Part shown: positions 26,470 to 34,804 of the stretch, one piece after another | Position numbering within the stretch: position 1 is the stretch's first letter | How the letters are laid out: the number at the start of each line of letters is the position of its first letter | Assembly: GCA_015064745.1 (NCBI GenBank) | Contig: SVRR01000004.1 | Coordinates: 1-64,000 of the forward strand | DNA: 64,000 nucleotides | Direction of reading: 5' to 3' | Source of the DNA: Oscillospiraceae bacterium | Lineage (GTDB): Bacteria; Bacillota; Clostridia; Oscillospirales; CAG-272 | The notes under the pieces: generated by a model | Told to the model about the DNA's origin: nothing | Databases searched by the model: none | What the model saw: only the letters and a program-made list of their open reading frames with translations | Made by a program: the position numbers and the translations under genes

Positions 26470-27633
26470 ATGGATCAAGGAACGGTTCAAATATTTTTCG
26501 CTTTCTTGCGTTCTGCGATCCGCGGGACACGGCTAACGGAAGAGGAACAGAATACGTATTCGCCCGAATTGCTTGACGACTTGTTCAAATTGTCTTCCAA
26601 GCACAACGTGAGTCATCTTTTGGCTTACGCGATCAAACAAAACGGGCTGATTACCGAAGAAAATACGCATCTGGAAAAGCACATCTTTAAAGCGGTATGT
26701 CGGTATGAGCAGCTGCGCTATGAATACGAAAAGCTTTGCGCGGCGCTTGAAACCACGCAAATTCCCTTTTTACCCTTAAAAGGTGCCGTAATTCGCAACT
26801 ACTACCCCGAAGCCTATATGCGGACGAGCTGTGATATTGATATCCTTCTCCACCGCGAAAATTTAGATGCTGCTATCTCCTATTTACGGGACAATTTGAA
26901 TTACACCTTCAAGGAACGCACCACGCACGATGTTTCCTTGTTCAGTCCCGCAGGTATCCATGTGGAGCTCCATTTTGATCTGGTGGAGGAAGGGCGCGCC
27001 AACAACGCGGTTGATATTTTGTGCAACGTATGGGAAAACGTATCACTGCACGAAAACAGCAAATATTGGTATGAAATGAGTGATTCGTTCTTCTATTTTT
27101 ATCACATCGCACACATGGCAAAGCACTTTGAAAGCGGCGGGTGCGGCATCCGTCCGTTCATCGATCTTTGGATAATGGACCGTCTGGATAATGCGGATTT
27201 TCCTGCCCGAGATGGCTTACTTGCCCAAGGTGATTTGTTAAAATTCGCAACCACGTGCCGAGATTTAAGCAACGTTTGGTTCGACAGTGCCGCATCGAAC
27301 GAGACTTTGCAAAAGCTGCAACGCTTCTTGTTGCGTGGCGGCGTATACGGATCAACTGTAAACCGTGTCGCGTTGCAACAAAAAAGCAAGGGCGGACGGG
27401 TTCGATACATTCTCTCCAGGATATTTATTCCTCACGCCCAATTAAAACGCTACTATCCCATCCTCTGTAAGCATCCTTGGCTTTCGCCCCTTATGCAAGT
27501 CAGACGTTGGCTTATGCTGTTAAATCCGCGCGTTGCAAAAATGGCAAAGCGCGAACTCGCCACAAACAAAAATTTAGATAAAGAAAAAGCAAAAGAAATG
27601 AATCTTCTTTTGCATAATATCGGACTGAAATAA
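26470..27633 (+). CDS. Uncharacterised nucleotidyltransferase-fold protein (NTP_transf_5 family)
   Basis: A 387-residue protein of the nucleotidyltransferase-like family often found at the end of capsule and peptide-modification loci. The core is LPLKGAVIRNYYPEAYMRTS followed by CDIDILLH, in which the two aspartates form the expected D-x-D metal site, then AGIHVELHFDLVEEGR. Its chemistry in polysaccharide loci is not settled. A good AAAGGAG lies upstream. It is the last gene of the exopolysaccharide run; I see no clear hairpin terminator after it. Confidence 0.8.
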   Translation: MDQGTVQIFFAFLRSAIRGTRLTEEEQNTYSPELLDDLFKLSSKHNVSHLLAYAIKQNGLITEENTHLEKHIFKAVCRYEQLRYEYEKLCAALETTQIPFLPLKGAVIRNYYPEAYMRTSCDIDILLHRENLDAAISYLRDNLNYTFKERTTHDVSLFSPAGIHVELHFDLVEEGRANNAVDILCNVWENVSLHENSKYWYEMSDSFFYFYHIAHMAKHFESGGCGIRPFIDLWIMDRLDNADFPARDGLLAQGDLLKFATTCRDLSNVWFDSAASNETLQKLQRFLLRGGVYGSTVNRVALQQKSKGGRVRYILSRIFIPHAQLKRYYPILCKHPWLSPLMQVRRWLMLLNPRVAKMAKRELATNKNLDKEKAKEMNLLLHNIGLK

Positions 27634-27680
27634 TGTTTCGCGCAAGTATAAAACTTTAGGTTATTTTCAAGAGAATTCCA

Positions 27681-27686
27681 TATAAT
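27681..27686 (+). promoter_or_regulatory. -10 element upstream of rubrerythrin
   Basis: A TATAAT lies 32 bases before the ATG, but the -35 position (27658-27663) is poor (AGGTTA). An activator or extended -10 may compensate. Confidence 0.45.
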
Positions 27687-27718
27687 AAAAATATAAAAAT
27701 GAAAAGGAGAGTATCACC

Positions 27719-28390
27719 ATGAGAAAATTCAAATGTAAGGTCTGCCGCGCCATCTTCGAGGTTGAGGAGGGGGTCGAGCCCGTATGCCCCATCTGCGGTG
27801 TCAAGGGCGACAAGCTGGAAGAGATCGTAGAGGAAAAGGCTGTGCCTGCTCCCAAGACCAAGTATTCGGGTACCAAAACAGAGAAGAATCTGGAGGCCGC
27901 CTTTGCAGGTGAGTCCCAGGCAAGAAACAAGTACACCTATTTCGCATCGGTTGCTAAGAAGCAGGGCTTTGAGCAGATCGCCGCACTCTTCCTCAAGACC
28001 GCCGACAACGAGAAGGAGCACGCAAAGATGTGGTTCAAGGAGCTTGCCGGCATCGGTGACACCGCCGAGAACCTGCTCCACGCCGCAGAGGGTGAAAACT
28101 ACGAGTGGACGGATATGTACGACGGCTTTGCCAAGACCGCCGAAGCGGAGGGCTTCCCCGAGCTTGCCGCAAAGTTCCGCCTCGTTGCCGCTATTGAGAA
28201 GCATCACGAGGAAAGATATCGCGCTTTGCTCAAAAACATTGAGCTTGCCGAGGTCTTTGCCAAGAGTGAGGTCAAGGTTTGGGAGTGCCGCAACTGCGGA
28301 CATATCGTGGTCGGTACGGCAGCCCCCGAGCTCTGCCCCACCTGCGCGCATCCCCAAAGCTACTTCGAGATCCACGCGGAAAATTATTAA
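27719..28390 (+). CDS. rbr: Rubrerythrin with rubredoxin-type centres at both ends
   Basis: Cytoplasmic peroxide-reducing iron protein of 223 residues. It has an N-terminal CxxC pair set (C6, C9, C23, C26: FKCKVC and VCPICG), then a four-helix diiron domain with ligands in [32 protein letters not shown] and [10 protein letters not shown], then a C-terminal set (WECRNCG and LCPTC). Classical rubrerythrin carries only the C-terminal rubredoxin and reverse rubrerythrin only the N-terminal one. Strong AAAAGGAG precedes the ATG. A single-gene unit with its own terminator. Confidence 0.93.
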   Translation: MRKFKCKVCRAIFEVEEGVEPVCPICGVKGDKLEEIVEEKAVPAPKTKYSGTKTEKNLEAAFAGESQARNKYTYFASVAKKQGFEQIAALFLKTADNEKEHAKMWFKELAGIGDTAENLLHAAEGENYEWTDMYDGFAKTAEAEGFPELAAKFRLVAAIEKHHEERYRALLKNIELAEVFAKSEVKVWECRNCGHIVVGTAAPELCPTCAHPQSYFEIHAENY

Positions 28391-28407
28391 TCTCCCTAAT
28401 AAAAGCA

Positions 28408-28440
28408 AAAAGTCGATTTCCTTGGAAATCGACTTTTTTT
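28408..28440 (+). terminator. Terminator of rubrerythrin
   Basis: A 14-bp stem, AAAAGTCGATTTCC with GGAAATCGACTTTT (28408-28421, 28424-28437), ends in a T-run. Confidence 0.92.
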
Positions 28441-28446
28441 GTGGCA

Positions 28447-28647
28447 TTAAACAAGCACGGAGGATTCGGTCAGCTTTGTGTTCTCGTCCTGTACCGCAAT
28501 GCCCGCCGTCTTGATCTCAATCGGACTGTGCCGCCAAAGACGTAAGAATGTCCGCGCTCCGTTCTTTCATTAAAGCGCGGGATGACCGCCGAAACGGAAG
28601 CCTCCTTCGCTGCATCCACCGCAGCTTGCATTATCGCGGCGTCACTT
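28447..28647 (-). pseudogene. Decayed coding remnant, possibly from a beta-helix (pectate-lyase-like) protein
   Basis: On the minus strand a frame starting behind a stop at 28647 reads DAAIMQAAVDAAKEASV then VIPRFNERTE, the style of the N-terminus of pectate-lyase-3-type beta-helix proteins. It shifts frame near 28524 and continues as PIEIKTAGIAVQDENTKLTE to a TAA at 28447. No start codon or ribosome site. Coding origin is fairly convincing; the family is a guess. Confidence 0.4.
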
Positions 28648-28700
28648 TAAAGATGCTTAAAATCGTTGGGGGAATAAACGCTTTTCAGCGTTGTCGCTCC

Positions 28701-29768
28701 TCAAAAAATGGTTTTCACCAGCTTCAAATTTTCAATATCGCGCAAGTCAAGGAAGGTGTAATACTTCTCCCAAACCGTATCCAGCTCCTTTTTCATTACG
28801 TCGTAATTCAAAGCCTTCGGTGCCTTTCCCCCATAGAACGCCATCATGTTTTCCTTATAGATCTTGCGAAGAATATTCTCGGGCATCTTCAAGGGAGGAA
28901 TATGCCAGCCAAGCTCCTCGAACGGCGCGTCGTTTTCAAGGAAGCCACGCACCATACGGTAAAGGGCAGAAGCCTCGTCGCCCGTGACGTCGATCGTGTT
29001 GGAGCCGATATCGGTGCCGTAAATAATACGGTCCTGATACTTTTCAAAGAAAGCGCGCCAAGTCGGCTCGTCCTTCGCGAAATCGATATACATGTAGGGG
29101 TTGGGGCAAATGTCAAGATAGACGTTCTCGTATTTTTCAAGCAGATCGGTCATCAGCGCGTGACGCTCCGAGCCGAAGAAGAAGTGTGCAATGGTGAGAC
29201 GCAGCTTCGGGTGCTTTTCCAGCACCTCGATCACGTCGTTGTAGTAATCCAACCACGAGCGTGAGCCACCCTCCGTGCCGTAAAGAGGATACCCCTCCTC
29301 CCACCAGCATTCGGGCGCGTTGGCGTGGATAAGCATGGGGATCTCGTTCTTTTCGGCATAGTCGAACACAAGCTCGTACTTCGGGTCGGCAAAAGCACCG
29401 CAGATGTGGCGTTGGCGTGCGCGTCCCTCGATCATCTTGATGCCGTCAAAGCCGGCAGCCATGTAAAATTTCACCTGTTCGAGGAAAAATTCGGCGGTAT
29501 TCTTTTCCTCGATATGGGAGGGTGTCATACCGGCAAAAGCATAAACCTTCCCCGGCATTTTATGCTTAAAATAGAATGCTTGCAGATTTTCGGTAAAATC
29601 GCGGCACTTCGTCAGGCGAGAGGTGCTGTAAGGAATGGTAAGGATAGTTACGGTATCGTAGCCGCACTCCTCCATTACGCGAGCGAGCTGCTCCTCCCTT
29701 TTTTCAAGAAGCATATCCCAAAAAACATGGATATGCGCGTCCGAGATTGGTACTTTTGCGTAGTTCAT
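28701..29768 (-). CDS. Amidohydrolase-2 family metal-dependent hydrolase
   Basis: A 355-residue TIM-barrel hydrolase. Metal ligands of the family are seen in order: SDAHIHVFWD (HxH) near the N-terminus, LIHANAPECWW, LTIAHFFFG, and the aspartate in YGTDIGSNT. Family members include decarboxylases and lactonases; the substrate is unknown. The ATG at 29768 has AAAAGGTG eight bases upstream; a GTG nine bases earlier overlaps that site. It lies alone, facing rubrerythrin. Confidence 0.88.
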   Translation of the reverse strand: MNYAKVPISDAHIHVFWDMLLEKREEQLARVMEECGYDTVTILTIPYSTSRLTKCRDFTENLQAFYFKHKMPGKVYAFAGMTPSHIEEKNTAEFFLEQVKFYMAAGFDGIKMIEGRARQRHICGAFADPKYELVFDYAEKNEIPMLIHANAPECWWEEGYPLYGTEGGSRSWLDYYNDVIEVLEKHPKLRLTIAHFFFGSERHALMTDLLEKYENVYLDICPNPYMYIDFAKDEPTWRAFFEKYQDRIIYGTDIGSNTIDVTGDEASALYRMVRGFLENDAPFEELGWHIPPLKMPENILRKIYKENMMAFYGGKAPKALNYDVMKKELDTVWEKYYTFLDLRDIENLKLVKTIF

Positions 29769-29816
29769 GATATTCACCTTTTCCCTTCTTTTTGAAAAAC
29801 CAAAAACTTTTGAATA

Positions 29817-31367
29817 TTATTGAGTAACAGATTTAATAAGCTCTCCGTCCGTACAAAAAACGGTATACGCAGCGATACCTTTATCCCACTCCTTGCCCTT
29901 TGAGATCTGCTCCCATTGCGCTTTTGTGCCATCGAAGCGGATCACTTTCAGATCCTCGCATCTCAAAAAGGCAAAACGGTCAATGCTCGTCACGCTTGCA
30001 GGGATCACGATCTCGGTAAGGTCTGTACGAAACGCAAACGCATGATCACCAATCACCGTCACACTGCCGTCTTTGGGAATCACGCTGGTTTTGCAACCGT
30101 CGATCAGGATTTTTTGTTTGGTGTCGATGAGACAATTCCCCGCACTGTGATACACCGTATTTCCGTCGGCAACCGTAATGCTTTCAAGTCCCGTACAGCC
30201 CATGAAAAGATAAGGATTGGGAGCGCCGCCGATATGCGTCACGCTTGCAGGGATCACGATCTCATTAAGACTCGTACAGCCATCGAAAGCACTATACCCG
30301 ATGCTCGTTACGCTATTGGGAATCACCAGCTCCGCAAGACTCGTGCAACCCGAAAAAGCCAGGAAGCCAATGTCCGTCACACTGTCGGGAATCACCAGCT
30401 CCGCAAGGCTCGTGCAACCCGAAAAAGCATCGCCGCCGATGCGCGTCACACTGCCGTCTGTGGGAATCACGCTGTTTTTGCATCCGGCAATCAAGCCTTT
30501 CCATTCGGTGTCGATAAGACAATTTCCTTCGCTGTGATACACCGTATTCCCATCAGCAACGCTAATGGACGAAAGACCGGAACAATTTACAAAAGCACCC
30601 TCGCCGATTGCTGTAACACTGCTCGGAATCACGATCTCCGTGATGCCCGTACAGCCACCGAAAGCATAACTGTTTATCTTTGTCACACTATCGGGAATCA
30701 CGATCTCATTAAGACTCGTACAGCCATCGAAAGCACTATACCCGATGCTCGTTACGCTATCGGGAATCACCAGCTCCGCAAGGCTCGTGCAACCCGAAAA
30801 AACAAAATCGGGAACGCTCGTCATACCGTAGGGAAGCACGGCTTTTTTAAGGGCGGTACAATTCAAAAAGGCATAATTACCAAGGCGTGTCACGCTATTC
30901 GGGATCACAATTTCGGTAAGAGCCGTACAGCCCTCAAAGGCATTGCTTCCGACCGTTGTAACGCTGTCCGGAAGCATGATCTCGGTAAGCGCCGTACAGC
31001 CCTTAAAAGCATCGGAGCCTATGCTCGTCACACTATCGGGAACCACGATCTCGGTAAGCGCCGTACAATTTCCAAAGGCATACGAGTTGATCCCCGTAAC
31101 GCTGTCCGGAATGATCACCTTCGTGAGCCCCGCAGAGCGCGCGAAAGCACTTTCTCCAATCGACACAACAGGCTTTCCCTTATGTGTTTCGGGTATTTCC
31201 GCAACCTTGGCATCGGGGGTCTTGTTTTCCACAACGTAATAGCTTTCGCCGTCCGCCGAAAGCTCATATACCAACCGCGCGTTCTCATCGCCGGAATTTC
31301 CGCTACAAGCCGTAAAGGTAGCAACCAAGAGAAGCAAAGCAAGCATCAAGAGCCAAAAATGTTTCAT
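29817..31367 (-). CDS. BspA-type leucine-rich-repeat lipoprotein
   Basis: A 516-residue secreted lipoprotein. The N-terminus MKHFWLLMLALLLLVATFTAC is a type II signal peptide with the lipobox TFTAC. The rest is about seventeen repeats of ~23 residues of the pattern IVIPDSVTSIGSDAFKGCTA, the LRR_5/BspA type known from surface proteins of gut and oral bacteria that bind host proteins. Two islands with HSEGNCLIDT and HSAGNCLIDT interrupt the solenoid. The DNA repeats are close to one another, so copy number may vary. The ATG at 31367 has GGAGGGTG upstream. Confidence 0.9.
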   Translation of the reverse strand: MKHFWLLMLALLLLVATFTACSGNSGDENARLVYELSADGESYYVVENKTPDAKVAEIPETHKGKPVVSIGESAFARSAGLTKVIIPDSVTGINSYAFGNCTALTEIVVPDSVTSIGSDAFKGCTALTEIMLPDSVTTVGSNAFEGCTALTEIVIPNSVTRLGNYAFLNCTALKKAVLPYGMTSVPDFVFSGCTSLAELVIPDSVTSIGYSAFDGCTSLNEIVIPDSVTKINSYAFGGCTGITEIVIPSSVTAIGEGAFVNCSGLSSISVADGNTVYHSEGNCLIDTEWKGLIAGCKNSVIPTDGSVTRIGGDAFSGCTSLAELVIPDSVTDIGFLAFSGCTSLAELVIPNSVTSIGYSAFDGCTSLNEIVIPASVTHIGGAPNPYLFMGCTGLESITVADGNTVYHSAGNCLIDTKQKILIDGCKTSVIPKDGSVTVIGDHAFAFRTDLTEIVIPASVTSIDRFAFLRCEDLKVIRFDGTKAQWEQISKGKEWDKGIAAYTVFCTDGELIKSVTQ

Positions 31368-31414
31368 AAGATCACCCTCCTTTTTTGTCTCGGAAAGATT
31401 CATTCTCCTTATTC

Positions 31415-31443
31415 ATTATATCACAGGCGGGCATGAAAGTCAA
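31415..31443 (-). promoter_or_regulatory. Promoter of the LRR lipoprotein gene
   Basis: On the minus strand TTGACT (31438-31443) and TATAAT (31415-31420) have a 17-base spacer. Confidence 0.8.
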
Positions 31444-31520
31444 TCGAAATTCTCTTTTTTTTCGACGATGTTGACTTTTTTTCAACGCATAGAAAAAAAT
31501 GAAAAAATGGAGCGCTTTTG

Positions 31521-31568
31521 TTGACAGGTGCTCCTTTTTATGTTAAAATGTTTACGTTAAAACATTTT
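31521..31568 (+). promoter_or_regulatory. Promoter of glnA with an overlapping palindrome
   Basis: TTGACA (31521-31526) and TAAAAT (31544-31549) are 17 bases apart. A palindrome AAAATGTTT/AAACATTTT (31545-31553, 31560-31568) covers the -10 and start point, a good position for a repressor operator. Confidence 0.7.
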
Positions 31569-31587
31569 TTACCAAGGGAGAAAGTTT

Positions 31588-33012
31588 ATGAACGAGAAGA
31601 TCCAAGCAATCATCGACCTCATCAAGGAAAAGGACATCAAAATGGTGGACTTTAAAATGGTAGACATCCACGGTCAGTTCCGTCACGTCACCATTCCCGC
31701 TTACAGCTTTTCCGAGGAGATCATGACGAGTGGAATCGGCTTTGATGCCTCCAACTACGGCTACGCCGTGGTCGAAAAGAGCGACATGGTCTTTATCCCC
31801 GACCCCGACACCGCTATGATCGACCCCTTCTGCGAAATTCCGACCCTCACGATGAGTGGTAACGCCATGATCATCGACTCCCCCGCCAACCGCCCCTTGG
31901 CGCAATACCCCCGCAACATCGTCAAGGCAGCGGAAGAGTATATGCGTGACTCAGGCATCGCCGACACCATGCTCATTCTGCCCGAATTTGAATTTTATCT
32001 CTTTGACCAAGTAGGATGGAAGGTCGCGGCGGACGAAGTCTCCTACGCCGTTGACGCCAAGCAGTCCTACTGGAACAGCGATGTTGAGGGCAAGGGCGTG
32101 ATCGTCCCCAAGCAGAAGGCGTACCACATCGCCAAGCCCTACGACACCTCCTACGAATGCCGCAGTGAAATGTGCCTTCTCATGGAGGAGGCGGGCATTC
32201 CCGTTAAGTATCACCACCCCGAGGTTGCCGCATCGGGACAGTTTGAGATCGAGCCCATGCTCGGTGAGATGTCCAAGATGGCAGACGCGACCATGACCAT
32301 CAAGTATATCATCAAGAACACCGCCGCTAAATACGGCAAGAGCGCAACCCTCATGCCCAAGCCCATCGCGGGTGAGGCAGGCAGCGGTATGCACGTGCAT
32401 ATGCTCCTTCTTAAAAACGGCGAGCCCATCTTCTCGGACGATAACGGCTATTCGCATTTGAGCGAGACTGCCCATTACTTCATCGGCGGTCTTCTGAAGC
32501 ACATCGGCTCGCTCTGTGCCATCTCCAACCCCTCTACCAACTCCTTCAAGCGCCTCATTCCCGGCTTTGAGGCACCCGTTACCGTCGGCTACGCAACCTC
32601 AAACCGCAGCGCGGTCATCCGTATTCCCGCTTATGCGAAGCAGCCGAAGGAGCGCCGCTTTGAGATCCGCAACCCCGACGCGACCTGCAACCCCTACTTC
32701 TGCTACGCCGCCCTCCTTATGGCAGGTCTTGACGGCGTAAAGAACAAGATCGATCCTCATGCAAACGGCTGGGGTCCCTACGACTTCAACCTTTATAACC
32801 TGCCCGAAGAGGAAAAGAAGAAGCTTCAGGGTCTGCCCACCTCGCTTGACGCGGCGCTTGATGCTCTGGAGGCGGACCACGACTATCTCACCGCAGGCGG
32901 TGTATTCCCCGAGGAGCTGATCAAAAACTTTATCAAGACCAAGCGCGAAGAATGCCGCGAAATTTCCAAGATTCCCCACCCCGTGGAATTTGAAAAATAC
33001 TATAATCTTTAA
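31588..33012 (+). CDS. glnA: Glutamine synthetase type I
   Basis: Makes glutamine from glutamate, ammonia and ATP. At 474 residues it has the type I length. Characteristic regions: FKMVDIHGQFRHVTIP near the N-terminus, the metal/glutamate motif LPEFEFYLFD, KPIAGEAGSGMHVHMLL, the ATP-side NRSAVIRIPAYAKQPKERR, and RNPDATCNPYFCYAALLMAG. The usual adenylylation-loop Tyr motif (NLYDLP in enterobacteria) is replaced by FNLYNLPEEE. Strong promoter, AGGGAG ribosome site and terminator make a single-gene unit. Confidence 0.96.
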   Translation: MNEKIQAIIDLIKEKDIKMVDFKMVDIHGQFRHVTIPAYSFSEEIMTSGIGFDASNYGYAVVEKSDMVFIPDPDTAMIDPFCEIPTLTMSGNAMIIDSPANRPLAQYPRNIVKAAEEYMRDSGIADTMLILPEFEFYLFDQVGWKVAADEVSYAVDAKQSYWNSDVEGKGVIVPKQKAYHIAKPYDTSYECRSEMCLLMEEAGIPVKYHHPEVAASGQFEIEPMLGEMSKMADATMTIKYIIKNTAAKYGKSATLMPKPIAGEAGSGMHVHMLLLKNGEPIFSDDNGYSHLSETAHYFIGGLLKHIGSLCAISNPSTNSFKRLIPGFEAPVTVGYATSNRSAVIRIPAYAKQPKERRFEIRNPDATCNPYFCYAALLMAGLDGVKNKIDPHANGWGPYDFNLYNLPEEEKKKLQGLPTSLDAALDALEADHDYLTAGGVFPEELIKNFIKTKREECREISKIPHPVEFEKYYNL

Positions 33013-33022
33013 TCTTTGATCG

Positions 33023-33049
33023 AAGGGGGACACTCGTCCCCCTTTTTGC
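33023..33049 (+). terminator. Terminator of glnA
   Basis: AAGGGGGAC/GTCCCCCTT (33023-33031, 33036-33044) followed by TTT. Confidence 0.85.
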
Positions 33050-33085
33050 GATGCAAGTATACAAAAAACAAGAAAGGTCGCCGTC

Positions 33086-34804
33086 ATGAAGCGCGTATTT
33101 TCCTACCTATTCCCCTTCCGCTACCGTATGGCGGCAGGCTTCCTCATTAAGGTGCTCGGTACGGTTGCGGAGCTTCTTTTGCCCGTCGTGCTGACCCATA
33201 TTTTAAAAACGGTCGTCGCAAGCGAGGATATTACGCAGGTGCTTTTATGGGGCACGCTGATGCTCGTTTTCGCCATTATCGCCTGTGCCTTCAACATCAT
33301 TGCCAACCGTATGGCGGCAACGGTGGGACAGCGGTTCTCCGAGGCGCTTCGCCGAGACCTCTTCTACCGTACCCTCACGCTTGACACGCGGCAAACGGAT
33401 GCCTTCACCATCCCCTCGCTCGAATCCCGCATCACTACCGACACCTACCACGTACATAACTTCGTGATGATGATCCAACGCATGGGTGTCCGCGCTCCCA
33501 TTCTGTTGCTCGGCGGCGTCGTGATCACACTCTTGATGGACGCCACCTTGGCACTCGTAATGATCGCCGTTATGCCCATCATCTTCATCACCGTATACGC
33601 CCTCTCCCGTCTCGGCGTCCGTCTTTACGGCAGGGTACAGACCTCGGTCGACGGACTCGTACGCATTCTGCGCGAGGACTACGGCGGTATGCGAGTGATC
33701 AAAGCCCTGTCAAAGGAAAATCACGAGAAAGAGCGCTTTGAAATTGCCAACCAACAGTTGTCAAAAAACGAGCAAACTGCCAGTTTTATTATGAGTGGCA
33801 CACATCCCGTGATGACACTCCTTATGAACTGCGGTATCGCCGCCGTTACCGCCCTTGCCGCCATCCGCGTGGCGAAAAACAGCTCTGACGCCGAAACGGT
33901 GGTGGCGTTCATGCAATATTTCACCCTTATTTCCATGGCACTTATGGCAGTCTCGCGTATGTTCGTGATGTTCAGCAAGTGCTCAGCCTCCGCCCGCCGT
34001 ATTTCCGAGGTGCTGGCTGCCCCCTACGAAATTTTGCCAGATGCCGAGGGCGAGAATGGAAAGACGGACGATTTCATCACCGTAGAAAACCTCACCTTCA
34101 GCTACGCGGGACGCAAAAACGATTTGGAAAACATCAACATCTCCCTTCCCTACGGTGTCTCCTTTGGCATCATCGGCGGCACGGGAAGCGGTAAAAGCAC
34201 CCTTATCAAGCTTCTGTTACGATTTTACGACGCAACGGAAGGAGAAATTTTCTTCCGCGGCAAAAGCATTCGCTCCTACACGCGCGAGGAGATCGCCCCC
34301 TTCGTGGGTGTCGCTCATCAAAAGGACTTTCTCTACGCCGACACCGTGTTTGAAAACGTCTGCTTCGGGCGAGATCTCACAAAAGACGACGTGGAAGCAG
34401 CGCTTCGTATCGCCCAAGCGGCGGACTTCGTCCACGCCCTCCCCGAGGGACTTGATACTCGGCTCTCGACGGGCGGCACCAACCTCTCGGGCGGACAGCG
34501 CCAAAGGCTTCTTATCGCGCGTGCCGTCGCGGGCATCCCACCCTTGCTGATACTTGACGACGCCTCCTCGGCACTTGACTATAAAACGGACGCGGCTCTG
34601 CGCGCCGCCCTCCGCGAGCTCGGAGATGCTATGACTACGATCACGGTGGCACAGCGCGTCAGCTCGGTCATGTCTTGCGATAAGATCCTCGTCCTCGACG
34701 ACGGACGCGCCGTTGGCTACGGCACCCACGCGGAGCTGATGGAGAATTGCCCCATCTACCGCGAGATCAGCGATTCGCAGATGGGAGGTGCTCTCTTTGA
34801 ATAA
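33086..34804 (+). CDS. ABC exporter half-transporter with degenerate ATP site
   Basis: Membrane domain of six segments (residues ~1-310) plus nucleotide-binding domain, 572 residues. Walker A GGTGSGKSTL and signature LSGGQRQRL are normal, but Walker B reads LLILDDASSALD, with Asp where the catalytic Glu belongs, and the switch histidine is Gln (TVAQRVSS). These are the marks of the non-catalytic subunit of heterodimeric exporters such as TM287/288 or BmrCD. Its partner overlaps its end. Substrate not known; multidrug or peptide export is common for the type. Confidence 0.93.
   Translation: MKRVFSYLFPFRYRMAAGFLIKVLGTVAELLLPVVLTHILKTVVASEDITQVLLWGTLMLVFAIIACAFNIIANRMAATVGQRFSEALRRDLFYRTLTLDTRQTDAFTIPSLESRITTDTYHVHNFVMMIQRMGVRAPILLLGGVVITLLMDATLALVMIAVMPIIFITVYALSRLGVRLYGRVQTSVDGLVRILREDYGGMRVIKALSKENHEKERFEIANQQLSKNEQTASFIMSGTHPVMTLLMNCGIAAVTALAAIRVAKNSSDAETVVAFMQYFTLISMALMAVSRMFVMFSKCSASARRISEVLAAPYEILPDAEGENGKTDDFITVENLTFSYAGRKNDLENINISLPYGVSFGIIGGTGSGKSTLIKLLLRFYDATEGEIFFRGKSIRSYTREEIAPFVGVAHQKDFLYADTVFENVCFGRDLTKDDVEAALRIAQAADFVHALPEGLDTRLSTGGTNLSGGQRQRLLIARAVAGIPPLLILDDASSALDYKTDAALRAALRELGDAMTTITVAQRVSSVMSCDKILVLDDGRAVGYGTHAELMENCPIYREISDSQMGGALFE

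Noticed and set aside
29916..31436. A 506-codon plus-strand open frame rich in repeats
   Set aside because: Mirror frame of the leucine-rich-repeat lipoprotein; the repeats come from the repeated DNA of the opposite strand.
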